DNA of 64,000 nt, taken from contig CACASR010000001.1 of assembly GCA_902535175.1 (NCBI GenBank), positions 62,001 to 126,000 on the forward strand, written 5' to 3'. The DNA is from an uncultured Prochlorococcus sp. (GTDB taxonomy: Bacteria > Cyanobacteriota > Cyanobacteriia > PCC-6307 > Cyanobiaceae). Position 1 is the stretch's first letter, and each line of letters starts with the position of its first letter. This document shows positions 40,582 through 49,322 of this stretch, in pieces. Below the pieces are notes generated by a model. That model saw only the letters and a program-made list of their open reading frames with translations, was not told where the DNA came from and did not search any database. Position numbers and translations under genes: made by a program.

Positions 40582-42012
40582 TTACGAAATAATACTTGAA
40601 CAAAAAATGGATTTATTAACCTTTAATTTTTCACTTATTAGTTTCTTGAAATAATCTCCACGCTCTTCATAATTTTTAAATTGATCAAAACTTGAGCATG
40701 AAGGTGAAAATAATAATGTTCCACCCCTATTATTTTGTAAATAATGAAAAACAAAATTTAAAAGCTCTTTTAGTTCTGAAAATTCAAAAATATTTTTTTT
40801 AAATCCTTCATTAATAAGCGCCATTTTTAGGACTTTTGAGCTTTCTCCAAACAGGAAAACACATTTAACTTTTTTCTTTAAAACTTTTATCCACTCACTA
40901 TATTCATTGCCTTTTAATCTACCCCCAGCAATGATTATAATTTGACCTTTAATTGAACTTAATCCCGCAATAGATGAGTCAAAATTTGTAGCTTTACTAT
41001 CATTAATGATTTCCAGATCATTATTTTTATAAATTGTTTCCATCCTATGGGGTAATTGTTTGTAATTAGATAAAGAATCTTTAATCATCTTGCCAGATAA
41101 TCCAACTTTTCTTGCTGCTGCAATCACCAATAAAAGATTTTGAAGATTATGCATTCCTTTTAAAGAAAAATGTTCAAGTTTGAATAATTTCTTCCCTCTC
41201 TCAAAAATGTATGCTTGATCATCTATCCAATAATCGCAATGAATAAAATTTGATTTATCGAAACTAGTTGTTATCCAAACCCCTCTAGATAGCGAACTGT
41301 AGTGATTTCTTAAGTTTTTATCGTCATAATTATAAATTCTAAAATCAGATTTTTCTAACAAACTTTTTTTTATGTTGAAATAGTTTTCAAGTGTTTTATG
41401 TCTTTCAAGATGATCTTCTGTGAAGGTTGTCCATATTCCAATATTAGGTTTTACTTCTGGAGATATTTCTATTTGATAACTACTTAATTCAGCTACAACC
41501 CAATCAACTTTTTTATGTTTTTTGGAGTGAGCATATTTACATAAAGGTGTACCAATATTTCCAGCAAAAGGAGCATATAATCCAGTATCGCAGAGTATAT
41601 GGCTTAGTAGATGAGTAACAGTAGTCTTTCCATTAGTGCCAGTAATACCTATCCAATTTATGTCTTTTAAAATTTCCCATGCAACATTAATTTCTCCAAT
41701 TACTTTAATTCCCTTTTTTTTTAATTCAATAATAGTTACATGGTCATAAGGTATTGATGGACTTACAACAACAGATTCAATCTCTTTCACAAAATGTTGA
41801 ATTTCTTCAAATACAAATTCTTTATTTAGACAAACTATTATATTAAGCTCTTCTAATGCTTTTTTTCTTTCTAAGAATTCTATCCCATCTTTACTTTCCC
41901 AAACAATTACTTTCTTATTGATGCTTCTCAAATACTTGGCAGCCCAAAATCCTGATTTACCTAATCCAATTACAAGATTAATATTTCTTTTACTTGAATG
42001 ATTATCTATCAT
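40582..42012 (-). CDS. murD: UDP-N-acetylmuramoylalanine--D-glutamate ligase
   Basis: 476 residues from the ATG at 42012 ([10 protein letters not shown]); the track start at 42060 adds a non-conserved leader. Domain 1 Rossmann-like [15 protein letters not shown]; central ATPase P-loop [11 protein letters not shown]-terminal [15 protein letters not shown] and [20 protein letters not shown]. Catalyses ATP-dependent D-Glu addition in peptidoglycan synthesis in the cytoplasm. Essential core gene. Confidence 0.95.
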   Translation of the reverse strand: MIDNHSSKRNINLVIGLGKSGFWAAKYLRSINKKVIVWESKDGIEFLERKKALEELNIIVCLNKEFVFEEIQHFVKEIESVVVSPSIPYDHVTIIELKKKGIKVIGEINVAWEILKDINWIGITGTNGKTTVTHLLSHILCDTGLYAPFAGNIGTPLCKYAHSKKHKKVDWVVAELSSYQIEISPEVKPNIGIWTTFTEDHLERHKTLENYFNIKKSLLEKSDFRIYNYDDKNLRNHYSSLSRGVWITTSFDKSNFIHCDYWIDDQAYIFERGKKLFKLEHFSLKGMHNLQNLLLVIAAARKVGLSGKMIKDSLSNYKQLPHRMETIYKNNDLEIINDSKATNFDSSIAGLSSIKGQIIIIAGGRLKGNEYSEWIKVLKKKVKCVFLFGESSKVLKMALINEGFKKNIFEFSELKELLNFVFHYLQNNRGGTLLFSPSCSSFDQFKNYEERGDYFKKLISEKLKVNKSIFCSSIIS

Positions 42013-42112
42013 TAAATTTATAATTACATTTATATTAATTGTGTTAAAGGGGTAATTCAATCATGAGATTTTTCTTCAGTATTTATAGTATTCGCCCAAG
42101 AAAAGTTAATTA

Positions 42113-42379
42113 ATGGAAGATAATACTGCAAAATATTGGTTCTCTTGGTTTTATCAAAAGTGGGAGAAAAATGCTCCAGGTGAATTAATTGAACAGGGTT
42201 TAACTCCGTCTCAGATTGCTGAGCGCTTTGTTAATGAAAACCATGATAGTTTTATTAAATTGTCAAAAAAAATTGATGAAAAAAATTATGATGCCTTAAC
42301 AGAATTTATGAAACTCTCAGAGAGTGAATTACATATCTTGAAGTATTTTCTAAAATTAGTAAAAATGAAAAATTTATAA
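42113..42379 (+). CDS. Hypothetical protein, paralogue of the 31486 gene
   Basis: 88 residues. WFSWFYQKW near the start, SQIAERFVNENHDSF and ALTEFMKLSESELHILKYFL align with the 101-residue protein at 31486. Soluble, helical. Its stop overlaps the end of the convergent SDR gene by 6 nt. Confidence 0.6.
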   Translation: MEDNTAKYWFSWFYQKWEKNAPGELIEQGLTPSQIAERFVNENHDSFIKLSKKIDEKNYDALTEFMKLSESELHILKYFLKLVKMKNL

Positions 42380-43303
42380 GAAGTTATTAAGTATTTCGAG
42401 GCTTTTTTCCCATAAATTTTTTCTTTCTTTTTTATTCATAGCGAAAGGAGAAGTAGGGGATAGTTTTGGATGACCTCTGAAATTAAATCTAGGACCATAA
42501 TGATCACCGCCTCTTGCGTCTGGTGAAGTAGCTGCAAAAAGTTGAGGTAAAGCACCCATCTCAGCAGTTTGAAAAATAGGGCTAAATAATTCCAATGAGA
42601 ATGTTTCTAATGGACCAGGGTTAGGTTTTTGAGCAGTAAAGAGATTTGTTTTTGCAATTCCTGGGTGAGCAGCTAAGGAAAGTATATTTTTGTGCTTTAA
42701 GTTCTCATTTAGTTCCAAAGCAAACATTACATTTGCCAATTTGCTATTGGAGTAAGATTCCCATTTGTTGTAATAGTTCTCGGCTTTCAGATTTTTCCAA
42801 CCAACTTTGCCGAAAAATTGTGCACCTGAAGTAACCGTCACTATTCTAGATTCTTCTTTTTTTTCAATAATTGGAAGTAGCTTTAGAGTCAAAAGCATGT
42901 GAGCTAAATGATTAACTGCAAATTGTATTTCATATCCCTGGGCACTAAGAGTTTTAGGGGGATGCATAATGCCTGCATTATTGATTAGTAAATCTAAATT
43001 TTCAAAATTATCAAAAATTTTGGACTGAACTTCAGCAATATTTTTCAAATCTGACAAATCTAATTCTAGAGGTGTAAATAATCCTTCAGGATTAAGACCT
43101 TTAAGTTTTTTTATAGTTTGATTAGCTTTTTCTAGCGATCTACAAGCTATGACAACATGAGCATTTTTTTCTGCTAAGGCCTTTGCAGTGTAGTATCCAA
43201 GACCACTATTCGCACCAGTAATTAGCGCTGTTTTGTCTGCAAGGTTTGGAATATTAGATGTTTCCCAGTTAGAGATTTTTGGTCTTGAAATAGTGGCAGT
43301 CAT
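42374..43303 (-). CDS. Short-chain dehydrogenase/reductase (retinol-dehydrogenase/POR-like)
   Basis: 309 residues. Cofactor motif TALITGANSGLGYYTAKAL (TGxxxGxG), NNAGIMHPP, catalytic Ser in VTSGA and YxxxK in SYSNSKLANVMFALEL. The N[S/A]KLANxxF stretch and AHPGIAKTNL are typical of the retinol dehydrogenase/protochlorophyllide-reductase-like SDR clade. True POR is longer with other markers, so this is a general NADP-dependent SDR. Confidence 0.88.
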   Translation of the reverse strand: MTATISRPKISNWETSNIPNLADKTALITGANSGLGYYTAKALAEKNAHVVIACRSLEKANQTIKKLKGLNPEGLFTPLELDLSDLKNIAEVQSKIFDNFENLDLLINNAGIMHPPKTLSAQGYEIQFAVNHLAHMLLTLKLLPIIEKKEESRIVTVTSGAQFFGKVGWKNLKAENYYNKWESYSNSKLANVMFALELNENLKHKNILSLAAHPGIAKTNLFTAQKPNPGPLETFSLELFSPIFQTAEMGALPQLFAATSPDARGGDHYGPRFNFRGHPKLSPTSPFAMNKKERKNLWEKSLEILNNFL

Positions 43304-43411
43304 TTAGTAATCCTGCAAATTGTTTTGGAATTTAACCAAAATTAGATAACTATCCCACTGTAAATACTGGAAGTCAGTATCGTGAGATCTTTTTGTAGGT
43401 ACTATTTAATA

Positions 43412-44161
43412 TTATTTTTGAATTGCATATTGCCATTCGTTATTTTGAGTTAAACTTTTCTCTCTAAGTAACTGCAATTTCCTACTATTTATTTTTATAA
43501 CTATCCCATTAGTTGGATATTTCGCAAAAATTTTTCTCTCTAACCAATTTTTTTTATATATTTGGATTTCGCTTGTATGATTTGTGAAGTAACTTTCAGG
43601 GGTGCTGAAGCCACATTTTTTAAGATAGTTAAGGGTTTCGTATTGGTTAAGTCTTCCATTAAGTATTTGGAAACAGCAAAAGCGGAGACTTTCTCCAATC
43701 CCTTTCTTATCATTGAGGTATTTTCTTGTAATTCTTTGGGAAATGCCGGCAACTTGGTTTGTAGCGTATAGTTCACCTCTAATTTGAAAATCTCGTTTGA
43801 TAGGAATACAATCGGGGACATTTTTAATTTGTTGAATTTTGCTTGAGACATCTAATCCTTTTTTTGTAATAGCTTTATTAAAATTGCCATCTAAATATCT
43901 AATTGCAATAGCACAGCCATCAATTTTTGGTTGAATGCTTAATCTTGTTTTTGTTAATAAACTTTTCAAAAATTCTTTATAGTTTTCTTTAGCTAATTTT
44001 GGCAAAAGTTTATTATTTTTTTGATTAAAGTAGTTTGGTTCTGGATCAACAGGAATAAAGAGCTTTTCAAGTTGTTTAAATGCACCATCCGAAATTATGC
44101 CTTCACCTATTCTGTATTGTTCATCAAGATACTTAACATCTCTCACTAATAAATTATTCAT
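43412..44161 (-). CDS. Stand-alone NAD-dependent DNA-ligase-like adenylation protein
   Basis: 249 residues. Residues about 6-45 resemble LigA domain Ia (YRIGEGIISDGAFKQLEKLF). Nucleotidyltransferase motifs: I, QPKIDG with Lys79; III, IRGELYA; IV, NGIVIKIN; V, EWQYAIQK. OB, zinc, HhH and BRCT domains of LigA (about 670 aa) are entirely absent, and there is no frame disruption. It may be a mini-ligase, an RNA ligase or an AMP-transferase. Divergent from the photolyase-like gene. Confidence 0.75.
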   Translation of the reverse strand: MNNLLVRDVKYLDEQYRIGEGIISDGAFKQLEKLFIPVDPEPNYFNQKNNKLLPKLAKENYKEFLKSLLTKTRLSIQPKIDGCAIAIRYLDGNFNKAITKKGLDVSSKIQQIKNVPDCIPIKRDFQIRGELYATNQVAGISQRITRKYLNDKKGIGESLRFCCFQILNGRLNQYETLNYLKKCGFSTPESYFTNHTSEIQIYKKNWLERKIFAKYPTNGIVIKINSRKLQLLREKSLTQNNEWQYAIQK

Positions 44162-44436
44162 AATAATTCTGATAAATATTTTAAAAACCTTTTAAAAAAA
44201 ATATTTAAATAAAGATTTGAAAATTAAAATTAGATTTAAAAAGTAATTGACCACTGAATATCCTCCTACGCAGAGAGCGCTTTAAGAGTATAAAATGTAC
44301 AAATTAGAAGTTTAAATTAAATACTTCAATCAAACATATTTACTTAAATGTGAAATAGAAAATTTAAGGATTAATTTGAAGGCAAATTTTTGAAATTTCT
44401 ATCAATACAAAAAAAAATTTTTAAAGTTATCAGAAA

Positions 44437-45591
44437 ATGTCATTTTTATTAAAAGCTCAAAATACTTGGGAAAATTTTGCGAAATACAAAATTAATGATT
44501 ATGCAAAATTAAGAAATTTTGATTTTGGGCCTAATAAAGAAAGCTCAGTTTCAAAATTATCACCTTTCATTACTCATAGAATTTTATCGGAATATGATCT
44601 GATTCATGATATTAAAAGTAAGTACAAAATTAAAAATTCAACTAAATTTGTTGAAGAAATATTTTGGAGGGTTTACTGGAAAGGGTGGATGGAAAATAGA
44701 CCTAAAGTTTGGAGAAATTTTATTACAGAATACAATCTCGATTTTGATTATGAGCTTTATGAAAGTGCAATTAATGGCAATACAAAATTAGATTTTTTTA
44801 ATTCTTGGGTCCATGAATTAAAGAAGTACAATTATTTGCATAATCATACAAGAATGTGGTTTGCGAGCACTTGGATATTTAATTTAGGCCTTCCATGGCA
44901 ATTGGGAGCAAAGTTTTTCTTTAAGTATCTTTTTGATGGTGATGCTGCATCTAATATCCTTAGCTGGAGATGGGTCGGAGGATTGCAAACGAAGGGAAAA
45001 CAATATCTTTTTTCATCATCAAACCTCAAAAAATTTTCAAATAATAGATTTAATGCAGAAAAAATCAGTAATCAACAAATTCTTCTTGAAGAATCTAATC
45101 AAATACCACTAGAAGATGAGATTTATAAAAATGATATGTATCCTAAATCGGATAATCTGATTATGTTTGAAAATGACCTGCATCTTGCAACCCTTAAAAA
45201 TTTACTTAGAAGCTATAAAAAAGTATTTATTATCCTTTTAAAAAATGAACAAAGACAAATTAAATTGTCTGAATCTGTTTTGAAATTTAAACAAGATTTG
45301 GTCTCTGAATTTGTAAAGGATTTTGATAATATTGTACAGATTGATCCTTATTTACTGAAAAATACCCTTAAAAATACTAACGAAATAGACATTATCTATC
45401 CTGGAGTTGGAGAAAATTATGATTTCATAACTGAGTTTAAAAATTTACACCATAAAAAAATTTTTAACCTTGTTAGAGATGAAGATTTATTTGCTTGGAA
45501 ATTCGCCAAAAAAGGGTTTTTCAAATTTAAAGAAAATATTCCGAAAATCAATCAGAAAATATTAGAAAATTATTCAAAAAATAATTTTTAA
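44437..45591 (+). CDS. Photolyase/cryptochrome-like protein with FAD domain at the N-terminus
   Basis: 384 residues. Residues about 1-205 carry the FAD-binding helical domain: THRILSEYDLIHD, FVEEIFWRVYWKGWMENRP, YLHNHTRMWFASTWIFNLG, FFKYLFDGDAASNILSWRWVGG, TKGKQYLFSSSNL. In photolyases this follows the antenna domain; here no Rossmann domain precedes it, and about 150 residues of alternating strand/helix follow. It is a family of bacterial photolyase-like proteins; repair activity is unproven. Confidence 0.75.
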   Translation: MSFLLKAQNTWENFAKYKINDYAKLRNFDFGPNKESSVSKLSPFITHRILSEYDLIHDIKSKYKIKNSTKFVEEIFWRVYWKGWMENRPKVWRNFITEYNLDFDYELYESAINGNTKLDFFNSWVHELKKYNYLHNHTRMWFASTWIFNLGLPWQLGAKFFFKYLFDGDAASNILSWRWVGGLQTKGKQYLFSSSNLKKFSNNRFNAEKISNQQILLEESNQIPLEDEIYKNDMYPKSDNLIMFENDLHLATLKNLLRSYKKVFIILLKNEQRQIKLSESVLKFKQDLVSEFVKDFDNIVQIDPYLLKNTLKNTNEIDIIYPGVGENYDFITEFKNLHHKKIFNLVRDEDLFAWKFAKKGFFKFKENIPKINQKILENYSKNNF

Positions 45592-45632
45592 CTTAGTTGA
45601 ACTTCTAATTAGAAAAAATTCATTAGAACACT

Positions 45633-45646
45633 AAGTATAAATACTT
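45633..45646. promoter_or_regulatory. Palindromic operator-like site upstream of doxX
   Basis: AAGTATAAATACTT, identical to the palindrome between -35 and -10 of the riboswitch promoter at 18402. With the preceding CT the identity is 16 nt. About 80 nt before the DoxX start. Confidence 0.4.
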
Positions 45647-45725
45647 AATTAGGAACGACTTTTGCGGTTTAATCCACGATGGATACTGTGACTAGTTATT
45701 TTTACTTAAGGATAATTTTTTTATA

Positions 45726-46277
45726 GTGCTTTCAACAATTCTTACCAAGTCGTTTAGCAAAGATACTGCTTTATTAATTCTTAGAGTTATAACTGGAACT
45801 GTTCTTATTCATCACGGTTATGAGAAATTAGCAAATATAGAAAATTTCGCTGATGCTTTTGTCAGACCATTGCATCTTCCTTTCCCAATATTTTTATCAT
45901 ACATAGCAGCATTCTCTGAAATAGGTGGTAGTTGGCTACTAATTATTGGCTTAGCTACAAGATTCGGAGCTTTGGCAATTGTAGGAACAATTTCTGTCGC
46001 TATATATCATGCACTTGTTACTGCAGGTTTTAATATTTTCTTACTAGAGCTTTTACTTTTGTATTTCGCTTCAGCAACTTCAATTGCATTAACAGGTCCT
46101 GGTAATTTCTCCTTAGATGAAGTCATTATCAGAATTTTGAAATCAGAAGACGAAGAGGAAATCGTTCCTTCAACAAAATCTAAAAATTCTAAGATAGTCG
46201 AAGTTAAAGAAGAAACAAGTAAAGGTGGCCTATTTCAGTTTCTACAAGCGAACATTCTTTCAGATACTTCAAGCTAA
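45726..46277 (+). CDS. DoxX-family membrane protein
   Basis: 183 residues from a GTG. LILRVITGTVLIHHGYEKLANIENFADAF and FLSYIAAFSEIGGSWLLIIGLATRFGALAI are the DoxX core, with four helices; a charged C-terminal tail (EDEEEIVPSTKSKN) is added. In other bacteria DoxX-like proteins support membrane redox/thiol stress responses. Shares an operator-like palindrome with the 18.4 kb promoter. Confidence 0.82.
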   Translation: MLSTILTKSFSKDTALLILRVITGTVLIHHGYEKLANIENFADAFVRPLHLPFPIFLSYIAAFSEIGGSWLLIIGLATRFGALAIVGTISVAIYHALVTAGFNIFLLELLLLYFASATSIALTGPGNFSLDEVIIRILKSEDEEEIVPSTKSKNSKIVEVKEETSKGGLFQFLQANILSDTSS

Positions 46278-46442
46278 ATTTTTAGGATAAAGGTTATTGA
46301 TTAATTCTAACCTTTTTCTATAACTGTTTCTCTTTTCAAGTTTTATCTTAATTGTTGCTTCAGAAAGACTTATAAATAGCCCTATAGCAGTCACCCAAGA
46401 TAAAAAAATAAAAGGGTTTTCTGGAATTTCTGAGAAATTCAT
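46269..46442 (-). CDS. 57-residue single-helix membrane peptide
   Basis: MNFSEIPENPFIFLSWVTAIGLFISL then basic tail (IKIKLEKRNSYRKRLELIN). Ends overlap the doxX 3' end by 9 nt on the other strand. Unknown. Confidence 0.45.
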   Translation of the reverse strand: MNFSEIPENPFIFLSWVTAIGLFISLSEATIKIKLEKRNSYRKRLELINNLYPKNLA

Positions 46443-46516
46443 TTGAATAATACTTCTTTTTTAAAACTGACTGATCACTGTATGTTTTTCAACCTAAATA
46501 TACAATTTAGAAATAT

Positions 46517-47068
46517 TTAAGGATTAATTTCAACTTTTACCCATTTCTTACTTTTTTCCCAAAGATATCTTTTATGAACAGGTTGTTCTAATTTAAGAAG
46601 ATCTACTGAATCGATTTCAAAATTTAGAACTACAAAATTTTCTGACTTGGGAAGATTGGATAATATTTCATAAGAAGATTGGATTTCTGGGTTCATTTTT
46701 TCTCCAGGAGGTCCCCAAAACCAAGAAGCTTTTGATTTTTCTGATAATAAATTCCAATAATTTTTGTTATCACTTAATTCATGTATTTTCCCTTTGAATC
46801 TATATTGTGATTTGGTTTTCAAAAAGAACCATAATATTTCTGCATTAGGGTTGGATTTTAAATGCTCAATTTTTTCACTTCTTCTATCTGTAAAAATAAT
46901 CATTGAACTATCTTTATGCCATCCTCTGAAAACAACTGTTCTTAATCTTGGCTCATTTTCTTCGCTGACTGTTGCAAGCTGTATCCATTTATTAGAGGGT
47001 GATTTGCCCTCTTTTTTTCTAGAAGATTTTAAATCTTGCCTCCAACTGGGTAAGTTGTTATCAGGCAT
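46517..47068 (-). CDS. Pyridoxamine-5'-phosphate-oxidase-like FMN-binding protein (Alr4036 type)
   Basis: 183 residues. WIQLATVSEENEPRLRTVVFRGW, DRRSEKIEHLKSNPNAEILWFF and SKASWFWGPPGEKM fit the pyridoxamine oxidase-2/Alr4036 FMN-binding split-barrel family. Possibly binds FMN; not a confirmed PdxH. It overlaps the end of the ICMT-like gene by 8 nt. Confidence 0.83.
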   Translation of the reverse strand: MPDNNLPSWRQDLKSSRKKEGKSPSNKWIQLATVSEENEPRLRTVVFRGWHKDSSMIIFTDRRSEKIEHLKSNPNAEILWFFLKTKSQYRFKGKIHELSDNKNYWNLLSEKSKASWFWGPPGEKMNPEIQSSYEILSNLPKSENFVVLNFEIDSVDLLKLEQPVHKRYLWEKSKKWVKVEINP

Positions 47069-47678
47069 TTAATTTAGGCAATATAAGACCACTTTTCTTT
47101 TTGTATTCTTCGAATGAATCATATTTTGAGAGCGATTTATCTTTTTTTATCATTCTTGGTAGAAAAACTATAGAGAAAAATATTGCAAGAATTACTAATG
47201 GTATGAAACTCATTGAAAGTATGGCGAATGATAGATAAATTAGTATTTCTCCTAAATAATTTGTATTCCTTATATTTTTGAAAAATCCTTCTTTAATTAG
47301 ATCTTTTTTTAATTTAAGAGAAAAATATTTTTGGGCATCACTAGCAAAGTGTAGAAACACACCAATTATATTTATAGATACAGATGCAGCTATTACGATA
47401 TTTGGAACAGATTTCTGAGATGAGATAAGAATGTAGGGAGCTACCCAGTAACTTCCAAGGAAAATAAAACCAGTTACTGAAGTTAAAAAATTGATTTTTT
47501 CTTTAAAATAAGGATCTGGGAATATCTTTTCTTTTAAAAGCCAAAGTAATCCATAAGTACCATGCAGTGCTAAATAAACGTAAGGAGCGATCGTAAAATT
47601 ATCAAAAAATATCATAAGGCCTATCACTACAAATGCAGTAAGCCCCTTATGTAGATTAATTATTTGATTAAGTTTCAT
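47061..47678 (-). CDS. ICMT/phospholipid-methyltransferase-like membrane protein
   Basis: 205 residues, five to six helices. GVFLHFASDAQKYFSLKL and GFFKNIRNTNYLGEILIYLSFAIL match the C-terminal RNPNYxGE region of isoprenylcysteine methyltransferase/DUF1295 enzymes that bind SAM. Substrate unknown. Co-transcribed with the FMN protein through overlapping ends. Confidence 0.72.
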   Translation of the reverse strand: MKLNQIINLHKGLTAFVVIGLMIFFDNFTIAPYVYLALHGTYGLLWLLKEKIFPDPYFKEKINFLTSVTGFIFLGSYWVAPYILISSQKSVPNIVIAASVSINIIGVFLHFASDAQKYFSLKLKKDLIKEGFFKNIRNTNYLGEILIYLSFAILSMSFIPLVILAIFFSIVFLPRMIKKDKSLSKYDSFEEYKKKSGLILPKLNA

Positions 47679-47743
47679 TTTTGAATAATCTAAAAAATGA
47701 AATTATTTTCTGTGGATATAAATTAGGTCTTCAAAAGTTTTAA

Positions 47744-47815
47744 TGGGCGATACTGGATTCGAACCAGTGGCCACTACCGTGTCGAGGTAGTGCTCTACCA
47801 CTGAGCTAATCGCCC
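47744..47815 (-). tRNA. trnV-GAC: tRNA-Val (anticodon GAC)
   Basis: Minus-strand cloverleaf: acceptor GGGCGAT/ATCGCCC, D-arm GCTCAGTGGTAGAGC, anticodon stem CTACC/GGTAG with loop TCGACAC (GAC), T-arm ACTGGTTCGAATCCAGT. CCA is not encoded. Confidence 0.95.
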
Positions 47816-47864
47816 CAATTGAGGAATTTTTAATCCCCCTTATAAGAAAATAGCAGGTTGCGTT

Positions 47865-48656
47865 TCATTTTCTAAGTAATTTAACTTTCCATCGTTCTCT
47901 TTTGGTTATTTCTAAATTTAGAATTTCTATAAATCCTTTATTTTCAAGTTCTAGTTTGTCACCAATTTTTAGATTAATTGTTGGCTTATTAACTTTGCTT
48001 CCATTTAATCTGAGCAGTCCATTTTCTATCCTTTCAATGATTTTGGTTCGTGATACCCTAAAGCCAGCTGAAGCTATAGCATCTAATCTTGTTGAAGCTT
48101 CTACTGTATTGACAAGTTTTTTTGATCTTCCAGAAGGTATTTGTAATTCATCTATACTTACTATATTAACTTTTACTTTTACGTCTCTTAAATAAAAAAT
48201 CTTTTCATTTAGATGCTTAATATTTGAATTATCAATTATCCCTTGTGCTCCCCTATCGCCAATAGTCCATATATCTCCAACTTTTATTTGATTAACCCCA
48301 TTTTCAATCAAGAGGGATCTAAAGTCGTCTTGTGTAGCATTATCAAATAAAAAATTTCCATTTATTTTTATTCCTTGAGCTGGAAAATTACTTTTTAGCG
48401 CATCCTCTTCAGGAATATTATCTCCTCTAAAACAAGCTATCCTAGATCTTTGAGAAGAGGATAATCCTCCATAAATAAAAAATTTGAAATCATTTAAATT
48501 TTCAAAATCTTTTAAAATCTCTTCGCAAACATAAGTTGAATTAAACCCAGTCCAATATGTTTCCCAGTGTTTGTAGGCTAAGTTAGCAACATTAATTAAT
48601 TCCTCAGTTTCTTTTTTGTAGTTTGAATTTATTAAGATCTCTTTTAAGTCAATCAT
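47865..48656 (-). CDS. Photosystem II S4 domain protein
   Basis: 263 residues. The YlmH-like N-terminal part includes GGLSSSQRSRIACFR and RGAQGIIDNS; the C-terminal S4 RNA-binding domain reads STRLDAIASAGFRVSRTKIIERIENGLLRLNGSKVNKPT. This combination is the cyanobacterial/plastid PS_II_S4 family, implicated in photosystem assembly or RNA binding. It is 1 nt from the next upstream gene. Confidence 0.88.
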   Translation of the reverse strand: MIDLKEILINSNYKKETEELINVANLAYKHWETYWTGFNSTYVCEEILKDFENLNDFKFFIYGGLSSSQRSRIACFRGDNIPEEDALKSNFPAQGIKINGNFLFDNATQDDFRSLLIENGVNQIKVGDIWTIGDRGAQGIIDNSNIKHLNEKIFYLRDVKVKVNIVSIDELQIPSGRSKKLVNTVEASTRLDAIASAGFRVSRTKIIERIENGLLRLNGSKVNKPTINLKIGDKLELENKGFIEILNLEITKRERWKVKLLRK

Positions 48657-49223
48657 TTAACCTTCTAAAAAAATTATATCTTTTGCTTCTGATTGTTTTA
48701 TCAAAGCCCATGGTAATTCAGCTCCAATTTGATTTTCAAGTAGAACAAGCCATTTACCATCTTTATTAAAATTAATGATCGATCTTAACTCTTTATTTCT
48801 ATTAATGTTGATACTTGCAGAAGAAACAATGCTTCCTAAATATCCTGAACCCATTCCTAAAAGACCTCCAATTAATGATTCCCCTATGTTATTTAAACCA
48901 AGAAAGCTAAAGGTAGATAAATTTGTCATATTAGAAAAAGCTATTCCAGCTATAAACCCAAATGGCATTAGCCATCTACTCATATCTTGTTGTCTGATCT
49001 TTCTATCAAGTTTAGGATTTAGGATTCTTATATCTTCAAAATTTTGAGATTTGAATAAGATATTTGCTTTCGCATTTAGCAATTCTGTTTCGTCTGATGA
49101 TATTTTCTCACTTATTGGTGGGATCAAAATAGCTTCAGAGAGCATTACTGAATTTTCTTTGAAAACATCAAATAGCTGGATACATTTATCAATGTCTTCA
49201 AATATCACGATACTTTTAGTCAA
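48657..49223 (-). CDS. Conserved-looking cyanobacterial membrane protein
   Basis: 188 residues. A soluble N-terminal domain, then a Gly-rich double-helix segment (LMPFGFIAGIAFSNM, GESLIGGLLGMGSGYLGSIVSS), then a short soluble end. Its stop abuts the S4 gene start, so the two are co-transcribed. Function unknown. Confidence 0.65.
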   Translation of the reverse strand: MTKSIVIFEDIDKCIQLFDVFKENSVMLSEAILIPPISEKISSDETELLNAKANILFKSQNFEDIRILNPKLDRKIRQQDMSRWLMPFGFIAGIAFSNMTNLSTFSFLGLNNIGESLIGGLLGMGSGYLGSIVSSASININRNKELRSIINFNKDGKWLVLLENQIGAELPWALIKQSEAKDIIFLEG

Positions 49224-49322
49224 ATTTCAATCCTCAAATGTTTGTGTTTTATTCAAATTAATAAAATAAGATACATACACTATAGATTAAGTTAAAGTAA
49301 AAGATTAAAGAACCAATCTTAA

